64,000 nt of DNA from Prochlorococcus sp. HOT208_60m_808G21 (GTDB lineage: Bacteria; Cyanobacteriota; Cyanobacteriia; PCC-6307; Cyanobiaceae). Position 1 is the stretch's first letter; each line of letters begins with the position of its first letter. The stretch is from NCBI GenBank assembly GCA_002026015.1, contig MWOY01000106.1, positions 1-64,000 on the forward strand, written 5' to 3'. Shown here one piece after another: positions 8,675 to 19,725 of this stretch. Under the pieces are notes generated by a model, which saw only the letters and a program-made list of their open reading frames with translations, searched no databases and had not been told where the DNA came from. Both the position numbers and the translations under genes were made by a program.

Positions 8675-11600
8675 ATGCACAGGATATTAAATATAGCAGG
8701 AAATGAAAAGAATAAGGATGATTTAATTGAGCAACCAGCTGCAGATTTTATTTTTATAACAAGTGTCAAGGCCGATTTAAATCTTATATCAAACTTATTG
8801 TTAGAAAAAGAATTTGCTTCATTAAAAAATAATATAAGAGCTTTAGAAATTTCTAATTTAAATTCCTCAGCTCAAATAGATAATTATTTATTAAAAACAA
8901 TTAATTATGCAAAAGTTGTCGTACTTAGGATATTTGGAGATAAAGGTACATGGAACTATGGAATTGAACAACTTTTAAATTGGCAAGCAGTTAATAAAAA
9001 AAGGAAGTTAGTAATCCTATCAGGTACTATCGATCAGGAAATTTCCTTGTGCGAAATAAGTAGTATAGATAAAAATATTGCATTAAATATTTCTAAATTA
9101 CTAAGATCTGGAGGACTGGATAATTATAGAAAGTTTCTTAATTGTTTAAATTATTTAGTTGTAGATGAAAAATTAATTCCTGATGAGTTTTTGAATATTA
9201 CTTTTTATGCAGATCCCTATTTACATGATTGGAAAAATGAAAAAGGCGAAAAGATAGGAATAATATCCTATAAATCACTTTTTTTGGCTAATGAAATTGA
9301 AGTAAACGAAAAACTTAACTTGCAATTAAGAAAATACGGATTATCTCCTAAAACTTTTTTTATTTCAACACTAAAAGATCATTTTATTCAGAAGAAATTA
9401 ATAGACATTTTTAAAAAAGAAGATATCAAACTAATAATTACCACAACTTCATTTTCTTCATCTCAAATCAAAAATAACGATTTAATTGAAAATTCAACAA
9501 ATATTTTTACTTCTCTTAAACTTCCAATTTTACAGCTTCTTTCTTCTAATAGATCAAGAAAAAAGTGGTTAAATTCATCTATTGGAATGAATTCATCTGA
9601 TTTATTAATGCAAATAATTATTCCCGAATTTGATGGAAGAATTACTACCTGTCCTTCAGCATTTAAAGAAATAATTTCTAAGAAAAATACACTATATAGT
9701 GAAATAAGTAGTTACAGAGCTGATCAAGTAGGTATTCAATGGATTTCAAAATTTGCAAAAAATTATGTAAAACTTCAGAAACTTAATAATTTTGATAAAA
9801 GAATTTGTTTAGTAATAAGTAATTATCCAGTAAAGAACGCAAGAATCGGAAATGGCGTTGGTCTAAATACACCATCTTCAATAGTAAATATTCTTAATTG
9901 GTTAAATGAAGAAGGTTATGACCTTGGATCTTGTAATTATCCTCAAGATTCTTCGGAATTAATGTCAATGCTTATAAAAACTAGAACTAATGATATTGAA
10001 TCTCAAAATAATAAACCATTAGATTACTTACCACTTAGTGAATATTTAAAATATTGGAATTATTTAGAACTTGATCCCAAAAATATTATCGTTAATCGTT
10101 GGGGTAAACCATCTGATGCGATCGATCTAGATAATAAAGGCTTCTCAATAAATGGTATAAGATTTGGAAAAATAACATTATTGATTCAACCTCAACGAGG
10201 TTATGACGCTTTCACTGATAGAGATATTCATTCTCCCGATCTTCCACCTCCCCATAGATATTTAGCACAATATTTTTGGATTGAAAAAGTTTTTAATGCA
10301 AATGCTATGTGCCATATTGGTAAACATGGGACTGTTGAATGGTTACCTGGTAAATCTATAGGTCTCAGCAATAAATGTTTTCCAAATATTATTTGTCCAG
10401 CAATACCAAACATATATCCCTTTATCGTAAATGATCCTGGAGAAGGATCCCAAGCTAAAAGAAGAACTGCTGCAACAATTATTGATCATTTAACCCCTCC
10501 TTTGGATAGGTCAGAATTATATGGGAAATATTCAATATTAGAAAATTATTTAGACGAATATTTTGAAGCAAAATTATTAAATTCTAATCGGATTGAAATA
10601 ATAGAAAAATCCATTTTTGAATTAATTAAAAAAGATTTTAGCGAAATTACTTTAAAGAATAAAAATAATGAAATAGAAGAAATTGATTCCTTTCTTTGCA
10701 AAATTAAAGAATCTCAAATTAGGACAGGTTTGCATATTTTTGGGAATAGGCAGAATGAAATTAATGAAATAAATTTATTTTTGTGTATTGCTAGAGTACC
10801 AAATGCCAACCGAGTTGGTGTTATTCAATATATAGCAAAACATTTAAAACTAGATTTGAATCCTTGGACAAATCAATATGATCAAATGTTATGTGATAAG
10901 GATAAAAAAATATTATTGACTTTTTCTAACAAAAACATTTTTAACTTTAGAATGGCTATTGATTTTTTGGAACAACAAGCAAAGTATTTAATATATTTGT
11001 TTTTTTACAAAAAGAATACCAATATAGAAAATCTAGAAAAATATAAAAATCAGAAAATAATAGACTATTTTTTTAATGAAAAAAAACATAATAAGTATTT
11101 TTTATTATTAAAAAAAGAGATTCTCTATCCAATCATTAATTCTTCATATAATGAGAAATTATCATTTATTAATTCATTAAATGGACAATATGTAAAAAGT
11201 GGTCCATCTGGAGCCCCTACGAGAGGTAAAACTGAAGCTTTACCCACTGGTAAAAATTTCTTTTCAGTTGATTCGAGAGGACTGCCAACTGAATCAGCAT
11301 GGAGTGTTGGTTGTCAATCCGCAGCACAAATACTTGATTTATACAAACAAGATAATGGAGAAGATTTAAAAAATATAGCAATATCTGTATGGGCAACATC
11401 TACAATGAGAAATGGTGGTGAAGACATTTGTCAAATACTATATTTATTAGGAGTACAGCCTATTTGGGATGGGCCTTCAAGAAGAGTAGTAGATCTAGAA
11501 ATAATTCCTTTATCTGTTCTCGAAAGACCAAGGGTTGATGTTACTTTAAGGATTTCGGGAATGTTTAGAGATGCATTTCCACAGTTAGTTAAATTAACCT

Positions 11601-12412
11601 CTAAAGCAATTAATCTTGTTTCTAATCTTAATGAGGATGGTACACTCAACCCTCTTGCTGGGGCATCAAGGGATGGTGATTCAATTAATCGTATATTTGG
11701 CTCAGCGCCAGGTTCATATGGAGCTGGTCTGCAAGAACTAATTTCAAATTCTAATTGGGAAAATATTGATGATTTTGGAGAATCTTTTCTTAATTGGAGT
11801 AAGTGGATTTACAGTGATAATCTTGAACCAATAGAGGATAAAAAATCGTTAGAAAATGCTCTTAAAAATGTACAGTTAGTTGTTCATAATCAAGATAATA
11901 AGGAACATGATATTTTAGATTCTGATGATTATTATCAGTTTCAGGGTGGATTATCTTCAGCAGTAAAAAAATTGAGCGGTAAATTACCTGAAATGTATCA
12001 TGGTGATTTATCAAAATTTGGATTATCTAAAATTTCAAAATTACAAGATGAAATTAATAAAGTTGTTATATCAAGAATACTTAACCCTAAATGGATAAAT
12101 GGAATGAAGGATAATGGTTATAAAGGAGCGTTTGAATTTTCAGCTACACTAGATTACTTATATGCTTTTGATGCTTCTACTGAAGTAGTTTCAGATTGGT
12201 GTTATGAGGAAGTTTATAAATCATGGTTATGTGATCTGGATCTTAGGAATTTCTTTCTAGAGAATAATCCATGGGCTTTAAGAGATATTGCACAAAGATT
12301 TCTTGAAATTGTCAATAGAAAAATGTGGAATAATTGTTCATCAGATGTCATTGAAAATTTAAAGAACATAATTATTAATACTGATTCAATAATTGAAAAA
12401 AACGAATTCTGA
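8675..12412 (+). CDS. cobN: Cobaltochelatase subunit CobN
   Basis: 1245 aa CobN/BchH family: HIGKHGTVEWLPGK, PTGKNFFSVDSRGLPTESAW, SVWATSTMRNGGEDICQILYLLG. Confidence 0.93.
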   Translation: MHRILNIAGNEKNKDDLIEQPAADFIFITSVKADLNLISNLLLEKEFASLKNNIRALEISNLNSSAQIDNYLLKTINYAKVVVLRIFGDKGTWNYGIEQLLNWQAVNKKRKLVILSGTIDQEISLCEISSIDKNIALNISKLLRSGGLDNYRKFLNCLNYLVVDEKLIPDEFLNITFYADPYLHDWKNEKGEKIGIISYKSLFLANEIEVNEKLNLQLRKYGLSPKTFFISTLKDHFIQKKLIDIFKKEDIKLIITTTSFSSSQIKNNDLIENSTNIFTSLKLPILQLLSSNRSRKKWLNSSIGMNSSDLLMQIIIPEFDGRITTCPSAFKEIISKKNTLYSEISSYRADQVGIQWISKFAKNYVKLQKLNNFDKRICLVISNYPVKNARIGNGVGLNTPSSIVNILNWLNEEGYDLGSCNYPQDSSELMSMLIKTRTNDIESQNNKPLDYLPLSEYLKYWNYLELDPKNIIVNRWGKPSDAIDLDNKGFSINGIRFGKITLLIQPQRGYDAFTDRDIHSPDLPPPHRYLAQYFWIEKVFNANAMCHIGKHGTVEWLPGKSIGLSNKCFPNIICPAIPNIYPFIVNDPGEGSQAKRRTAATIIDHLTPPLDRSELYGKYSILENYLDEYFEAKLLNSNRIEIIEKSIFELIKKDFSEITLKNKNNEIEEIDSFLCKIKESQIRTGLHIFGNRQNEINEINLFLCIARVPNANRVGVIQYIAKHLKLDLNPWTNQYDQMLCDKDKKILLTFSNKNIFNFRMAIDFLEQQAKYLIYLFFYKKNTNIENLEKYKNQKIIDYFFNEKKHNKYFLLLKKEILYPIINSSYNEKLSFINSLNGQYVKSGPSGAPTRGKTEALPTGKNFFSVDSRGLPTESAWSVGCQSAAQILDLYKQDNGEDLKNIAISVWATSTMRNGGEDICQILYLLGVQPIWDGPSRRVVDLEIIPLSVLERPRVDVTLRISGMFRDAFPQLVKLTSKAINLVSNLNEDGTLNPLAGASRDGDSINRIFGSAPGSYGAGLQELISNSNWENIDDFGESFLNWSKWIYSDNLEPIEDKKSLENALKNVQLVVHNQDNKEHDILDSDDYYQFQGGLSSAVKKLSGKLPEMYHGDLSKFGLSKISKLQDEINKVVISRILNPKWINGMKDNGYKGAFEFSATLDYLYAFDASTEVVSDWCYEEVYKSWLCDLDLRNFFLENNPWALRDIAQRFLEIVNRKMWNNCSSDVIENLKNIIINTDSIIEKNEF

Positions 12413-12413
12413 A

Positions 12414-13061
12414 TTATCTACCTAATAGCGAAAGTCCATGACTATCTGTTCCGCATGATTTTAGCATTGAATATTTATCTGCTAATTTATCTATTTCTGA
12501 ACATACAAATAAACTAGGATTCCATACTTCATTAAGTTCATAATCGTACCAAACCTCTATTCCATCAATACCTTTTATTTTGGCCTCTGGAATTAATTTA
12601 TAAAAGGGAATCCTGTATCTAGCTGGATGTGCAAGAAATGATAAACCACCAGCTAAATTTATTGCTTTAATAACTGAACTAATATTTAAATCATTACCTA
12701 TTGGAGACTCTCCAAGGATGTAGGGATTTAGGTATTTACTTTTTATATCTATTCCCAATCCAATTACATGAACTAAACATCCTAAAATCAAACAATTAAT
12801 TTCTATTCCCGTAATTAACGTAAAAGAATCTTTAGGATAATTTTTGAGTATATTATTTTTTTTTATATATTCATGAGCTTTAATTGTATGATGATCGGTT
12901 ATTGATAAAAATTTTAAGTTATTTTTATAAGCTTGTTCTAAAAGTTCATATGGTTCTAGACTTCCATCACTAAATTTTGTATGACAGTGAAAATTAATAT
13001 TTTTAGGACAACTATTTTTATTAATATTGGAAGTTAATTTTACTAAGTCTTCCCTATTCAT
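12414..13061 (-). CDS. PHP domain metal-dependent phosphoesterase
   Basis: NFHCHTKFSDGSLEPYELLEQA, LSITDHHTI, GIEINC, GTDSHG. Confidence 0.88.
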   Translation of the reverse strand: MNREDLVKLTSNINKNSCPKNINFHCHTKFSDGSLEPYELLEQAYKNNLKFLSITDHHTIKAHEYIKKNNILKNYPKDSFTLITGIEINCLILGCLVHVIGLGIDIKSKYLNPYILGESPIGNDLNISSVIKAINLAGGLSFLAHPARYRIPFYKLIPEAKIKGIDGIEVWYDYELNEVWNPSLFVCSEIDKLADKYSMLKSCGTDSHGLSLLGR

Positions 13062-13620
13062 TGCTTAATGAATTCTCATTCTTCTTTCTAATCTTTGCAT
13101 ATAATTGTATTGAAGCCAACATGAAAATAATTAGTCCAACTACGCTCCATGTAGCAACACTAGTTGGAAAATTATTTTTAAAAATAACTAAGAGTACAAT
13201 TATAAATAATAATAAAGTAGGCAATTCATTTAATAATCTAAGGTTTTTTGCTGAAATGGTTGAAGTACCATTTTGTAATGAATACATTATTTTGTAACAA
13301 TAAGAATGATAAATTACTAATCCTAAAACAAAAGAAATTTTAATTTGCAACCACTTCTCACTTAACCAACTTGGTTGCATAATAACCATGCATATAGCCA
13401 TACTTAAAGCTAATATCATCCCAGGAGTTGTGATTATATTTGCCAGCCTTTTTTCCATCAAGGTGTATTGTTTATTAAAGGCAATTTTTAATTCATTATC
13501 CATATTTTTAGATTCTTCATGATATATAAAAAGTCTTACTAAATAAAAAAGTCCCGCAAACCAAACGATTACACCAATAATGTGAAGTGATTTAAACCAG
13601 AGATATGCTTCAGCTGCCAA
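13054..13620 (-). CDS. hemJ: HemJ/CopD-type membrane protein (protoporphyrinogen oxidase HemJ)
   Basis: AYLWFKSLHIIGVIVWFAGLFYLVRLFIYH N-terminus typical of HemJ, multiple TM segments. Confidence 0.85.
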   Translation of the reverse strand: MAAEAYLWFKSLHIIGVIVWFAGLFYLVRLFIYHEESKNMDNELKIAFNKQYTLMEKRLANIITTPGMILALSMAICMVIMQPSWLSEKWLQIKISFVLGLVIYHSYCYKIMYSLQNGTSTISAKNLRLLNELPTLLLFIIVLLVIFKNNFPTSVATWSVVGLIIFMLASIQLYAKIRKKNENSLSNE

Positions 13621-13706
13621 ATTACTAGATTAATTTAAAAATATATTTTAAATATAGTTATATTTAACAATATCAAGAAATCTATTTTTCAAAAATTAAT
13701 TAATAT

Positions 13707-15665
13707 TTATAACTCGTTAAAATATTTATATATATCATTTACTGAATTTTTCCCAAGTCCTTTAACTTTTGATAAATCCTCTTTAGTAGCTATTCTTATC
13801 GCGTCTATTGATTTAAAATGCTCAAGCAATTCTCTTATTCTTGATGGTCCTAATCCACTGATTTGGGACAATTGAGATCTATTCATTCTCTTAGATCTTT
13901 TGTCTCTATGAAAAGATAATGCAAATCTATGTGCTTCATCTCTTACCCTTCTTAATAGAAGAACTCCTTTTTGATTTTCATCAGTATCAAGAGACTTAGT
14001 AAAGCCTGGAATAAATATTTCTTCATTTTTTTTTGCTAATGAACATATTGTTACTTCTTCCTCAAGATTTAATTCTTTTAATGCTTTAATAGCTGCATTT
14101 AACTGTCCTTTTCCGCCATCAATCATTATTAAATCAGGCCAATCTGATAGAAGTTCATTGTCTAATTTACTATTCGTTTTATCATTTAATATTGAAAAAT
14201 CCCCTCCGCTTTTTTTAAATCTTGACCATTTTTTAAACCTTCTATGTATAACTTCATATATCGAAGCAAAATCATCACTATGTCCTACAAAAACGTTTGG
14301 ATCTTTAATTTTATATTTCCTATAATGCTGTTTAGAAGGAATCCCATCAATAAAAACAACTTGTGATGCTACGGGGTCACTACCTTGAATATGACTTATA
14401 TCATAACCTTCAATTCTTTTAGGTTGTTCGCTTAATTCAAGTATTTGGGCAAGATCCTCAATTGATGATTCATTATCTTGTATCCCATTTAATATTCTTT
14501 CTAATTCCAATTTCGCATTTTTTAAAACCATTTCTACAGTTTCATGTTTTTTATTTCTTTTTGGAATTAAAATTTTAACTTTCTTTTTTCTTAAATCCGT
14601 TAACCAATCCTCAATGGTTTCTTGTTTTGGAAGGTTATATTGAATTAGAATTTCTGATGGTATTTCTACAGCTTCAACATTCATATAATGCTCTTCTAAT
14701 ATCTTTTGTAGAATAAGATTTTCATCTTCATTATTTAATTTTTGACTATAGCCAATTCTCCCAATGAGCTTACCAGATCTCATTTGGAAAATTTGTATAC
14801 TAGCTATATTTTTTTCTGAAACTAATCCAAAGATATCTCTATTAATTGAAGAATCTGGTATTGATATTTTTTGTGATTCAGTTAATAATTTTAAACCTGA
14901 AATTTGGTCCCTTATTTTTGCTGCATTCTCATAATCTAAATCATTTGAAAATTGCAACATTTTTTTTTGTAAAAATATTTCTAAGTCATCATTTCTTCCC
15001 TGAAATATCATAGATACTTGTTTCATTATTTTTTTATAATCGTTAGATGATATAACTTCTTGGCAAACACCTGGACATCTTCCTATTGAATAATTCAAAC
15101 AAGTTCTATCTTTATAGACTGGCCTTGGTCTTTGTCTAAGTGGAAATATTTTTTTTATCGTAAATAATGTTCTCCTTAATAATCCGACATCAACATAAGG
15201 TCCATAATATCTATCTAAATTATTTCTATTTCTTCTTCTTCTTGTAATAAATATTCGAGGATATTTTTCACTCCAAGTTATACAAAGATATGGATATTTC
15301 TTATCATCTTTTAAAAGAATATTAAAGTATGGTTTGTTTGTTTTAATTAAATTTGACTCTAAATTTAATGCTTCATATTCGCTATCTGTGACTATTATTT
15401 CTATTTCGGTTATTTGACGAACCATCAAACTTAATCTGGGAGTTAAATCTGAATAATTATTGAAATAACTACTTACTCTACTGCGTAGTTTTTTAGATTT
15501 ACCGATATAAAGTAAGTTATTATCAATATCTTTAAAAAGATAACAACCAGATGATTTTGGAATTTCGGATAATCTTGATTTTAATAACTCCTTATTATTA
15601 ATTAATTTATATTCAATTTTAAAATTATATTTGTTATCTATTTTTTCAATAGAGGAATTACTCAT
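13707..15665 (-). CDS. uvrC: Excinuclease ABC subunit C
   Basis: GIY-YIG N-terminus (GCYLFKDIDNNLLYIGKSKKLRSRVSSYF), UVR domain, RNase H-like endonuclease domain, C-terminal HhH. Confidence 0.96.
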   Translation of the reverse strand: MSNSSIEKIDNKYNFKIEYKLINNKELLKSRLSEIPKSSGCYLFKDIDNNLLYIGKSKKLRSRVSSYFNNYSDLTPRLSLMVRQITEIEIIVTDSEYEALNLESNLIKTNKPYFNILLKDDKKYPYLCITWSEKYPRIFITRRRRNRNNLDRYYGPYVDVGLLRRTLFTIKKIFPLRQRPRPVYKDRTCLNYSIGRCPGVCQEVISSNDYKKIMKQVSMIFQGRNDDLEIFLQKKMLQFSNDLDYENAAKIRDQISGLKLLTESQKISIPDSSINRDIFGLVSEKNIASIQIFQMRSGKLIGRIGYSQKLNNEDENLILQKILEEHYMNVEAVEIPSEILIQYNLPKQETIEDWLTDLRKKKVKILIPKRNKKHETVEMVLKNAKLELERILNGIQDNESSIEDLAQILELSEQPKRIEGYDISHIQGSDPVASQVVFIDGIPSKQHYRKYKIKDPNVFVGHSDDFASIYEVIHRRFKKWSRFKKSGGDFSILNDKTNSKLDNELLSDWPDLIMIDGGKGQLNAAIKALKELNLEEEVTICSLAKKNEEIFIPGFTKSLDTDENQKGVLLLRRVRDEAHRFALSFHRDKRSKRMNRSQLSQISGLGPSRIRELLEHFKSIDAIRIATKEDLSKVKGLGKNSVNDIYKYFNEL

Positions 15666-15674
15666 TTATGATAA

Positions 15675-16163
15675 TTACCCTCCATAATTCCAGCCAGTTG
15701 AAGATAAATTAAGTGAGTCAACATCATTATTCAGATAAGCAGATTGAACCTCTCCTACAAAAACGGTATGGTCTCCATGCATAACACTTCCAACAACATT
15801 ACATTCAACTCCACCCACACTATCAACTAAAATAGGCAATCCAAGCTCACCTAAATTAAATTCAACAGACTCAAATCTACCTCCTAATGCTTTTTGAGGT
15901 TTAAAGAAAACAGCTGCTAGATCCTTTTGATCACTTTTGAGCACATTTAATGAGAACTTATTGGTAGACTTTATTATTTCATGACTAGAACCCTCTGCTC
16001 TAACAGCCATTACAACTAATGGTGGGGTGAAGGAACCTTGAGTCACCCAACTTGCAGTAAATCCATTCACTTCATTTTTATCTTCGTCTCTAACGCCACA
16101 AATAAATAATCCGTGAGGTATTTTTCTTAATAAGGTTTTTTTTGCTTCTAGATTTAATGTCAT
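15675..16163 (-). CDS. Flavin reductase-like (FMN-binding) domain protein
   Basis: KIPHGLFICGVRDEDKNEVNGFTASWVTQGSFTPPLVVMAVRAEGSSHEII. Confidence 0.85.
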   Translation of the reverse strand: MTLNLEAKKTLLRKIPHGLFICGVRDEDKNEVNGFTASWVTQGSFTPPLVVMAVRAEGSSHEIIKSTNKFSLNVLKSDQKDLAAVFFKPQKALGGRFESVEFNLGELGLPILVDSVGGVECNVVGSVMHGDHTVFVGEVQSAYLNNDVDSLNLSSTGWNYGG

Positions 16164-16222
16164 AATTGATTTATCTAATAATCTTATTTTAACTAAATTT
16201 CTTATTCGATCATAATAAATTC

Positions 16223-16696
16223 ATGAAAATTCTTTATCCAGGTACATTTGATCCTTTAACTAACGGGCATCTTGATTTAATAGAAAGGGCTGAAAAAATA
16301 TTTGGCAATCTAGTAATTGCTGTTTTAGAAAATACTTCTAAAACTCCAACATTTAATCTTGAAAGAAGAATGATACAAATAAAAAATTCTCTTTCTCATT
16401 TACCTAATATTGAAGTTATTTCTTATTCTGGTCTAACTGTTGATTGTGCAAATGATCTAAAAGCTAATCTTATTCTTAGAGGCTTAAGAGCAATGAGTGA
16501 TTTTGAGTATGAACTTCAGATTGCTCATACAAATCAATCTCTTAATAATAATATTGAAACTATATTTTTATCAACAAATACAAATTATAGTTTTCTTAGT
16601 AGTTCTTTAGTAAAAGAAGTTGCAAAATTTGGGGGTGAAATTAAACACATGGTACCCCCCTCTGTTGAGAGGGATTTAAAAGAATATTTTAAATAA
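16223..16696 (+). CDS. coaD: Phosphopantetheine adenylyltransferase
   Basis: [39 protein letters not shown]. Confidence 0.97.
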   Translation: MKILYPGTFDPLTNGHLDLIERAEKIFGNLVIAVLENTSKTPTFNLERRMIQIKNSLSHLPNIEVISYSGLTVDCANDLKANLILRGLRAMSDFEYELQIAHTNQSLNNNIETIFLSTNTNYSFLSSSLVKEVAKFGGEIKHMVPPSVERDLKEYFK

Positions 16697-16704
16697 TATT
16701 TTTA

Positions 16705-17919
16705 TTAACAAGATTTCAAGTAATAAAGATCACTTAATAATTTAAAGGTTTTTTCTTTATCAATTTTATTAGAATTTTGGATAATACTTATAATTATTGG
16801 CTTTTCATTTTTATATAAAAAGCCAGATAATGCAAAGACATTTGAAAGAGTCCCAGTTTTACCAAAAAACTTTCCAGATAATTCACTATTTACAAATCTT
16901 TTAGCTAATGTTCCCCTTACTCCCGTAATTGAAAGTGTAGATTGATAAGCTTTAAAATCATTAAAATATCTCATTTTATCTAAAAACAATACAACTAACT
17001 TTGTTGTAATTTTATTTTTTCGAGACAATCCACTAGCATCTGCAAAGTATGCATTAGTTGCTGGAAGGCCCTTATTTTCAAGCCATCTTTTCAATTTTAT
17101 ATAGTCATTATCATTCCATGTATTTGAGGCATTTTTGAAGAGAGATTCAGCGGTAAAATTATGGCTTTCAGAATTTGCAAGAGTTAATAATGAAAGAATT
17201 GGAGTTGAATAAATTTTGTTTATCTCTTTAATATTTTTTAAATAAAAAGTTTTTTGTGAATCAAGAAAATCTATATATATTTTTGAATTTTGAAATTTAT
17301 TTTTTAAATAATTTTTAATAAAATTTTTTAATGCATAAATATCATCATATTTATTGTGATTACTTTCTATTGCAAGAGATGTAATTGGAGATCCATATTC
17401 GTAAAGTTTATCTGTATTTGTCCAACCATTAGGCCAATATAATTTTGAATCAATTTCTACAATATTAAAGTTAATAATTTTATTCTCTTTAACATTTGAA
17501 ATTAGTTCGACTATATGTTCATAATTAAGATCTGGATCCCCCTGACCGTATAAATAATAATCGTTTTTATTTTTATATAAGGAAGTTTTTAAATTATTTA
17601 ATTTATATTTACTTAAAACATAAGCTGATGAGAATAATTTTTGATTAGATGCTGGCAACCTTGGAACATCCTCATTGTAGGAACTAATTATTTCCCCTTT
17701 ATTATTAATAATTGATACACTAAATGAATCATCAAGGGTTTGATTCAATAAAGCATCATAAGTAGGACATATTTTGTTTTTAGTAATTATTCCTGGGAAA
17801 TTAAAATAAATACTATTTAAAATAGTTAATTTCTGATTTGTTAGTAAATATCTTATTAAGAAAGGAGATGTTACTAATACAAGAACAATTAAGAAAAATG
17901 AATAAACTTTTTTTATCAC
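16705..17919 (-). CDS. dacB: D-alanyl-D-alanine carboxypeptidase (PBP4/DacB family)
   Basis: Peptidase S13-type motifs: PASNQKLFSSAYVL (SxxK), DASGLSRKNKIT, GKFFGKTGTLSNVFALSGFL (KTG). Confidence 0.85.
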   Translation of the reverse strand: MIKKVYSFFLIVLVLVTSPFLIRYLLTNQKLTILNSIYFNFPGIITKNKICPTYDALLNQTLDDSFSVSIINNKGEIISSYNEDVPRLPASNQKLFSSAYVLSKYKLNNLKTSLYKNKNDYYLYGQGDPDLNYEHIVELISNVKENKIINFNIVEIDSKLYWPNGWTNTDKLYEYGSPITSLAIESNHNKYDDIYALKNFIKNYLKNKFQNSKIYIDFLDSQKTFYLKNIKEINKIYSTPILSLLTLANSESHNFTAESLFKNASNTWNDNDYIKLKRWLENKGLPATNAYFADASGLSRKNKITTKLVVLFLDKMRYFNDFKAYQSTLSITGVRGTLAKRFVNSELSGKFFGKTGTLSNVFALSGFLYKNEKPIIISIIQNSNKIDKEKTFKLLSDLYYLKSC

Positions 17920-17926
17920 ATTAAAT

Positions 17927-18553
17927 CTATAAATTTACAAAAATAGATTCATTGTCAGGTTTAATTTCAAACTCTTTTTTAAAAAAATATCTTTTATTTT
18001 CTTCTTTGAAAAGCAACCAGTTATTTGGATAAATATGCATAAGAGCAGCTTTATTTAAAGGCTGAAGAAAATAAATATTTTTCCATGTTTTGACAAAGTT
18101 TTTACGTCGCTCTCTAATAACACTTCCTATACCAATATTTGCATCTTCAAATTTTGGATTTAATGAATAATGCGTACCTTGATAATTATCAGACATTGGT
18201 TCAAATGAATCAAAATCATATGGCTGAGGTAGTATCGATATCATTGCAGTATCAACATTATTTATATTATTTGTTTCATTAAATGATTTAAAAGTAAAGA
18301 TTTTATCTTTGATATCTGGATAGTCTCTTTGAGCCAAAGCCACAGCACCTTGATCAGCAAAGGTTATGAATACATTATTATTTTTAGACAATATCTTATA
18401 GATAGTTATTCCAATTCTGTTAAACTTCAATCCTTCAAAATTAAATTCTATAGTAAATCTTTTATTTGAATCTAATAAACTTGGAATAATTGCATCCTCC
18501 ATATTCTTGAGAGATTCATTTAAATCTTTAGGTAGTTTGTAATTGGTTTCCAT
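17927..18553 (-). CDS. DUF1995 family protein
   Basis: Conserved cyanobacterial/plastid pattern (FEFNFEGLKFNR, ADQGAVALAQRDYPD, RRKNFVKTWKNIYFLQPL). Confidence 0.7.
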   Translation of the reverse strand: METNYKLPKDLNESLKNMEDAIIPSLLDSNKRFTIEFNFEGLKFNRIGITIYKILSKNNNVFITFADQGAVALAQRDYPDIKDKIFTFKSFNETNNINNVDTAMISILPQPYDFDSFEPMSDNYQGTHYSLNPKFEDANIGIGSVIRERRKNFVKTWKNIYFLQPLNKAALMHIYPNNWLLFKEENKRYFFKKEFEIKPDNESIFVNL

Positions 18554-19725
18554 TAAAATTTGTCAATACATATTTGAATAAGTTCTAAAAATTTATCTAT
18601 TTCTGACTTATTGTTTATTGAACCTAAAGTAACACGAATATTTGAATATAGTTCATCATCTTTTAAACCAATATTTTTAAGTGTTGAGCTAGGTTTCCCG
18701 GATGAGCTTGAACAAGCACTACCACTACTTATGGCTATTTTATGTTCCGACATGAAATTAACAATCTTATAGGCCCTTATAGGCTCAAATAGTTTATTAA
18801 GTAGTAGAAACGAAATATGATTGGGAAGTCTATTGTTAATACTACCCGTAATCTTTATATGATTATTATCCTTAATTTTTTGAAAAAAATAATCTTTGAG
18901 TTTACTAATATTATTAGAAGGAAATTGAGTTGTGTAATCATGTAATTTTATTTTTCCTTTAATATTCTTTAATGATTCATACATGCCAGCGATTAATGGT
19001 AAAGCTTGTGTACCTTGTCTAATTGAAAATTCCTGAGTCGGTGATATATCTTTATTTTTTAAAATTTGTCTAGACTTTTCTTTTGTTAAAAGAATACCGA
19101 TCCCTTTTGGACCTCCAAATTTATGAGCAGATAAACTTAAAAAATCACATTTAAGATCTTTCCAACTGAATATTCCATTACTTAATATTTGTGTTCCATC
19201 TAAATGAAACATTATATTTAATTCTTCACATTTGGAACCAATAAATTTGACAGGTTGTATTGTCCCAATTTCACTTTGTCCCCAAATAATTGATACAAGC
19301 TTAGTATCATTGTTTAAAATTTTTTCGATATTATAAATATTTAAAATTCCATCATTATTCACAGTCCATTCATAAATCTCCCAATTTTGTTTTCTTAGTT
19401 TATTAGCACAAATGGTTGTTGCTTGATGTTCAACATTTGAAATGACAACACTACCATTTTTAAAGTTCTCATAAATATTATTAAAAACAATATTGGTTGA
19501 TTCCGAAGAACCTGATGTAAAAATTATATCTTCTGGCTCTGCTTCAAATATATAAGCAATTTTAGATCTAATTTTTTCGAGATATGTAGAGCATTTTATG
19601 CCTAGCTCATATGTAGATGAAGGGTTATGCCAATAATTCCTATAAGTTGAATTAATTATATTTAAAACATTCTCAGATAATGGAGTTGTGGATGCATTAT
19701 CTAAATAGATAAAATTATTTTCCAT
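18553..19725 (-). CDS. Cysteine desulfurase (NifS/IscS-like class V aminotransferase)
   Basis: FIYLDNASTTPLS, FTSGSSESTN, SLSAHKFGGPKGIGIL, ISSGSACSSSSGKPS. Confidence 0.93.
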   Translation of the reverse strand: MENNFIYLDNASTTPLSENVLNIINSTYRNYWHNPSSTYELGIKCSTYLEKIRSKIAYIFEAEPEDIIFTSGSSESTNIVFNNIYENFKNGSVVISNVEHQATTICANKLRKQNWEIYEWTVNNDGILNIYNIEKILNNDTKLVSIIWGQSEIGTIQPVKFIGSKCEELNIMFHLDGTQILSNGIFSWKDLKCDFLSLSAHKFGGPKGIGILLTKEKSRQILKNKDISPTQEFSIRQGTQALPLIAGMYESLKNIKGKIKLHDYTTQFPSNNISKLKDYFFQKIKDNNHIKITGSINNRLPNHISFLLLNKLFEPIRAYKIVNFMSEHKIAISSGSACSSSSGKPSSTLKNIGLKDDELYSNIRVTLGSINNKSEIDKFLELIQICIDKF

